From assembly GCF_025215155.1 (NCBI RefSeq), contig NZ_JALHAM010000112.1: a stretch of 64,000 bases of DNA; one strand, 5' to 3'. Position 1 is the first letter of the stretch, and every line of letters starts with the position of its first letter. Source of the DNA: Dryocola clanedunensis (GTDB lineage Bacteria > Pseudomonadota > Gammaproteobacteria > Enterobacterales > Enterobacteriaceae). The notes below the pieces were generated by a model. It saw only the letters and a program-made list of their open reading frames with translations, was not told the origin of the DNA and did not search any database. Position numbers and translations under genes: made by a program. Shown piece by piece: positions 61,515 through 64,000 of the stretch.

Positions 61515-62417
61515 ATGAAGGCGACCTCAGAAGAACTGGCGATATTCGTTGCCGTTGTGGAAAGCGGTAGCTTCAGCCGGGCAGCGGAGCAGCTGGACCT
61601 GGCGAATTCCGCCGTCAGTCGTGCCGTAAAAAAACTTGAAATGAAATTAGGGGTCAGCCTACTGAACCGCACGACCCGACAGCTGAGCCTGACGGAAGAA
61701 GGTGAGCGCTATTTCCGCCGCGTGCAGCAAATTTTGCAGGAGATGGCGGCGGCGGAAAATGAGCTGATGGAAACACGGCAGACACCACGCGGACTGCTGC
61801 GTATTGATGCGGCCACGCCCGTTATGCTGCACCTGTTAATGCCCTTAATTAAACCGTTCCGCGAGCGGTATCCGGAAATGACACTGTCGCTGGTTTCGTC
61901 AGAAACATTCATCAATCTGATTGAACGCAAGGTTGATGTCGCTATTCGGGCCGGCACGCTGACGGATTCGAGTCTGCGAGCGAGGCCGCTTTTTGCCAGT
62001 TTTCGCAAATTGATCGCCTCGCCTGAATATCTTGCAGAGTACGGTATGCCGACCTGCGTTGAGGATCTTAAGGATCATATCTGCCTGGGATTTTCAGAAA
62101 CGGCTAGTCTGAACCGCTGGCCAGTTGCGCAAAGTGACGGGCAGCTTTATGACATCACACCGGGCATCACGTCAAACAGCGGGGAGACGCTGAAGCAACT
62201 CTGTCTGAACGGAAATGGGATTGCCTGTCTCTCTGACTATATGATTAATCAGGAGATTGCTGAGGGGAAATTTATCGAACTGCTGGCGGATAAACTGCTG
62301 CCGGTGGAGATGCCATTCAGCGCAGTCTATTACAGCGACCGGGCCGTCAGCACACGCATTAGGGCATTTATCGACTTTCTAAGTGAGCATGTGCAACAGC
62401 CCCGGAAGGGGCTGTAA
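61515..62417 (+). CDS. yafC: LysR-family transcriptional regulator YafC
   Basis: 300 residues. N-terminal winged HTH (LAIFVAVVESGSFSRAAEQLDLANSAVSRAVKKLE in pieces, about 8-45), then a LysR substrate-binding domain (about 90-295) with LLRIDAATPVMLHLLMPLI and IERKVDVAIRAGTL. Closely matches E. coli YafC. Divergent transcription from the MFS gene is the standard LysR-target layout. The coding end lies in a GC-rich hairpin (ACAGCCCC / GGGGCTGT, 62396-62415). Confidence 0.93.
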   Translation: MKATSEELAIFVAVVESGSFSRAAEQLDLANSAVSRAVKKLEMKLGVSLLNRTTRQLSLTEEGERYFRRVQQILQEMAAAENELMETRQTPRGLLRIDAATPVMLHLLMPLIKPFRERYPEMTLSLVSSETFINLIERKVDVAIRAGTLTDSSLRARPLFASFRKLIASPEYLAEYGMPTCVEDLKDHICLGFSETASLNRWPVAQSDGQLYDITPGITSNSGETLKQLCLNGNGIACLSDYMINQEIAEGKFIELLADKLLPVEMPFSAVYYSDRAVSTRIRAFIDFLSEHVQQPRKGL

Positions 62418-62553
62418 GATTGCTGACAAAGATGGAAAAGCGTGGTTTTTCTTCTTTGTCATAAGCAGGCGAAAATCAATGAATTGGTTTTCCTTGTTAT
62501 TCATTCGGTGAGACCTTTGCGAAACTCATTCACTTTAGGTTTGTCATCAGTCT

Positions 62554-62575
62554 GACAGCCCCCGAAGGGGCTGTC
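62554..62575 (-). terminator. hairpin downstream of dkgB
   Basis: GACAGCCCC / GGGGCTGTC stem, the same stem sequence as at the yafC end, 7 bp past the dkgB stop. There is no strong T-run. Confidence 0.5.
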
Positions 62576-62582
62576 ATTTATC

Positions 62583-63386
62583 TTAATCCCACTTGGGTGC
62601 CAGACCTTCCGGGCTGACCAGACGGTCATTACAGTCCAGCTTAGCAATGGCAGCCATATCTTCTTCATCCAGCTCCAGCGTCTGCGCCTTCAGGTTGCTT
62701 TGCAGGTTTTCACGTTTCGTTGAAGACGGGATCACGGCGTAGCCCAGCGCCATAGCCCAGGACAGAATAACCTGAGCGGGAGTCGCGTTATGCTTCTGCG
62801 CGATGACAGCAATCACTTCATCATTTAGCGCTTTGCCGTAAGCGAGCGTCATATAAGAGGTGATATGGATATCGCGATCTTTCGCCCATTGCGCTACTTT
62901 GCCGTTCTGCAGGTAAGGAGACAACTCGATCTGGTTAGTCGCAATATTTTCTGCGCCTACAGCGTCAATGGCCTGCTGCATCAGCCCGATGGTGAAGTTA
63001 GAGATTCCGATCTGGCGGGTTAGCCCTTCTTTTTTTGCTTCCAGCAAAGCCTGCATGAATTCTGCTACCGGCACGGCATTTTCGGGTGAAGGCCAATGGA
63101 TTAAAGTCAGGTCGACGTAATCAGTGCGCAGTTTGCTAAGACTCTCTTTCAGGCTCGCTATCAGATTGTCTTTGCCCAGGTTTGCAATCCAGATCTTCGT
63201 GGTGATAAACAGATCGCTGCGCGCTACGCCGCTTTCTTCAATAGCCTTTCCTACAGCCGCTTCGTTATCATAAATCTGAGCGGTATCGATCGTGCGATAG
63301 CCGAGTTCCAGCGCCGTTTTAACCGATGTGATTACCACATCGTCTTTTAAGCGAAACGTACCTAAACCAAATGCAGGGATGGTCAT
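62583..63386 (-). CDS. dkgB: 2,5-diketo-D-gluconate reductase B / methylglyoxal reductase (aldo-keto reductase)
   Basis: 267 residues, NADPH-dependent AKR5-type reductase for 2,5-diketogluconate and methylglyoxal-like carbonyls. Catalytic tetrad visible: D34 (TIDTAQIYDNE), Y39, K64 (FITTKIW) and H97 (LIHWPSP). The C-terminal cofactor segment VIPSSTKRENLQSNL is intact. Stands between yafC and aspU as in K-12. Confidence 0.95.
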   Translation of the reverse strand: MTIPAFGLGTFRLKDDVVITSVKTALELGYRTIDTAQIYDNEAAVGKAIEESGVARSDLFITTKIWIANLGKDNLIASLKESLSKLRTDYVDLTLIHWPSPENAVPVAEFMQALLEAKKEGLTRQIGISNFTIGLMQQAIDAVGAENIATNQIELSPYLQNGKVAQWAKDRDIHITSYMTLAYGKALNDEVIAVIAQKHNATPAQVILSWAMALGYAVIPSSTKRENLQSNLKAQTLELDEEDMAAIAKLDCNDRLVSPEGLAPKWD

Positions 63387-63510
63387 GACTTACCTCGTTA
63401 ATATGTGTTTGTAATACGAGGATTATGCAGGCAGAAATTATGCTGAAAAAGAGAGGTAAATGCAGAAGATATTTGCTTGAAAAGCAACAATCTCTGAATT
63501 TCAGACAAGA

Positions 63511-63542
63511 AAAAAGCCCTGAGTCGAGGACTCAGGGCTTAA
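63511..63542 (-). terminator. terminator of the rrn operon / tRNA-Asp
   Basis: AAGCCCTGAGTC / GACTCAGGGCTT stem followed on the minus strand by TTTTTTCTTG. Confidence 0.88.
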
Positions 63543-63546
63543 TAAG

Positions 63547-63623
63547 TGGCGGAACGGACGGGACTCGAACCCGCGACCCCCTGCGTGACAGGCAGGTATT
63601 CTAACCGACTGAACTACCGCTCC
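63547..63623 (-). tRNA. aspU: tRNA-Asp (anticodon GUC), distal gene of the rrn operon
   Basis: 77 nt including CCA, identical to the copy at 53976-54052. It follows the 5S gene on the same strand, as aspU follows rrnH in K-12. Confidence 0.97.
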
Positions 63624-63678
63624 ACCGAATTTCTTACAACCACCAGGTGTCACTCTGGCTTTTACTGCTTTGAATTTG

Positions 63679-63798
63679 GAGCCTGGCAGTTCCCTACTCT
63701 CGCATGGGGAGACCCCACACTACCATCGGCGCTACGGCGTTTCACTTCTGAGTTCGGCATGGGGTCAGGTGGGACCACCGCGCTAGTGCCGCCAGGCA
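63679..63798 (-). rRNA. rrf: 5S ribosomal RNA
   Basis: 120 nt on the minus strand, beginning TGCCTGGCGGC and containing the invariant CCCCATGCCGAACTCAGAAG segment. The 3' end (CTGCCAGGC) pairs with the 5' end. Confidence 0.95.
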
Positions 63799-63901
63799 TA
63801 TTCTGTTCGCTAACCGTCGCGCTTTCACGCAACCATTAACTTAAAATCTGGAACATTCAGCTGAAAATCAATCTCTCTCACCAAAACACCTTCGGTGTTG
63901 T

Positions 63902-64000
63902 AAGGTTAAGCCTCACGGATCATTAGTACTGGTTAGCTCAACGTATCGCTACGCTTACACACCCAGCCTATCAACGTCGTAGTCTTCAACGTTCCTTCAG
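63902..64000 (-). rRNA. rrl: 23S ribosomal RNA, 3' end (cut by window edge)
   Basis: The minus strand ends CCGTGAGGCTTAACCTT, the enterobacterial 23S 3' terminus. The gene continues beyond the right edge. The 103-bp 23S-5S spacer holds no tRNA. Confidence 0.93.

Overview
The window is a chromosomal segment from a member of the Enterobacteriaceae close to Enterobacter (or a sister genus such as Lelliottia or Leclercia). This follows from the E. coli-like gene order and very high protein similarity of the backbone, combined with an nqr operon and an hpx-type purine cluster as in Klebsiella/Enterobacter. Read right to left, it follows the E. coli K-12 order rrnH - aspU - dkgB - yafC - yafD - yafE - mltD - gloB - yafS - rnhA/dnaQ - aspV, then a variable segment, then yafV - fadE - gmhA - yafJ - yafK - dinB - pepD - gpt - frsA - crl - phoE - proB - proA. 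Genus is an inference; no database search was possible.

Layout. 1-668: N-terminal two-thirds or less of a cytochrome P450, cut by the left edge. 0.9-9.9 kb: proBA, phoE with a Pho box, crl, frsA, gpt, pepD and dinB with an SOS box. 10.0-16.1 kb: nqrABCDEF plus nqrM (sodium-pumping NADH:quinone oxidoreductase), without the often-adjacent apbE. 16.6-22.4 kb: yafK (ldtF/dpaA), yafJ, gmhA, fadE with a FadR operator, and yafV.

22.4-43.4 kb is a nitrogen-scavenging island. One operon encodes a GntR regulator, a Dpp-type peptide/opine-like ABC importer and a gamma-glutamyltransferase-family Ntn hydrolase. The rest breaks down purine ureides: a uric acid/xanthine-type permease, HIU hydrolase (uraH), allantoate amidohydrolase fused to OHCU decarboxylase, ureidoglycine-glyoxylate aminotransferase (hpxJ), an RpiR regulator (hpxU-like), hpxWXYZ, PuuE-type allantoinase, allantoin racemase and an NCS1 permease. 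Four transcription units have a GG-N10-GC sigma-54 promoter, and three of these also have NtrC-like dyads, so the island looks like one nitrogen-starvation regulon. The hpxXYZ products resemble the cyanuric-acid proteins AtzG/AtzE/AtzH, which suggests a direct hydrolytic route oxalurate -> N-carboxyoxamate -> oxamate, finished by HpxW (oxamate -> oxalate + ammonia). This is the most interesting proposal in the window. No urate oxidase and no oxamate carbamoyltransferase are present here.

43.7-53.7 kb is a flagellar-regulon sensory island. It holds three tandem chemoreceptors with almost identical cytoplasmic halves and different periplasmic sensors (all with TTG starts), a membrane diguanylate cyclase and a soluble PAS-PAS chemoreceptor. 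Each has a FliA-type GCCGATA element upstream. An exported 11-residue-repeat (LEA-like) protein lies between them.

54-64 kb: tRNA-Asp, dnaQ/rnhA, yafS, gloB, mltD, yafE-like, yafD, an MFS transporter absent from this position in K-12, yafC, dkgB, a second identical tRNA-Asp, 5S rRNA and the 3' end of 23S rRNA, all rRNA/tRNA being on the minus strand.
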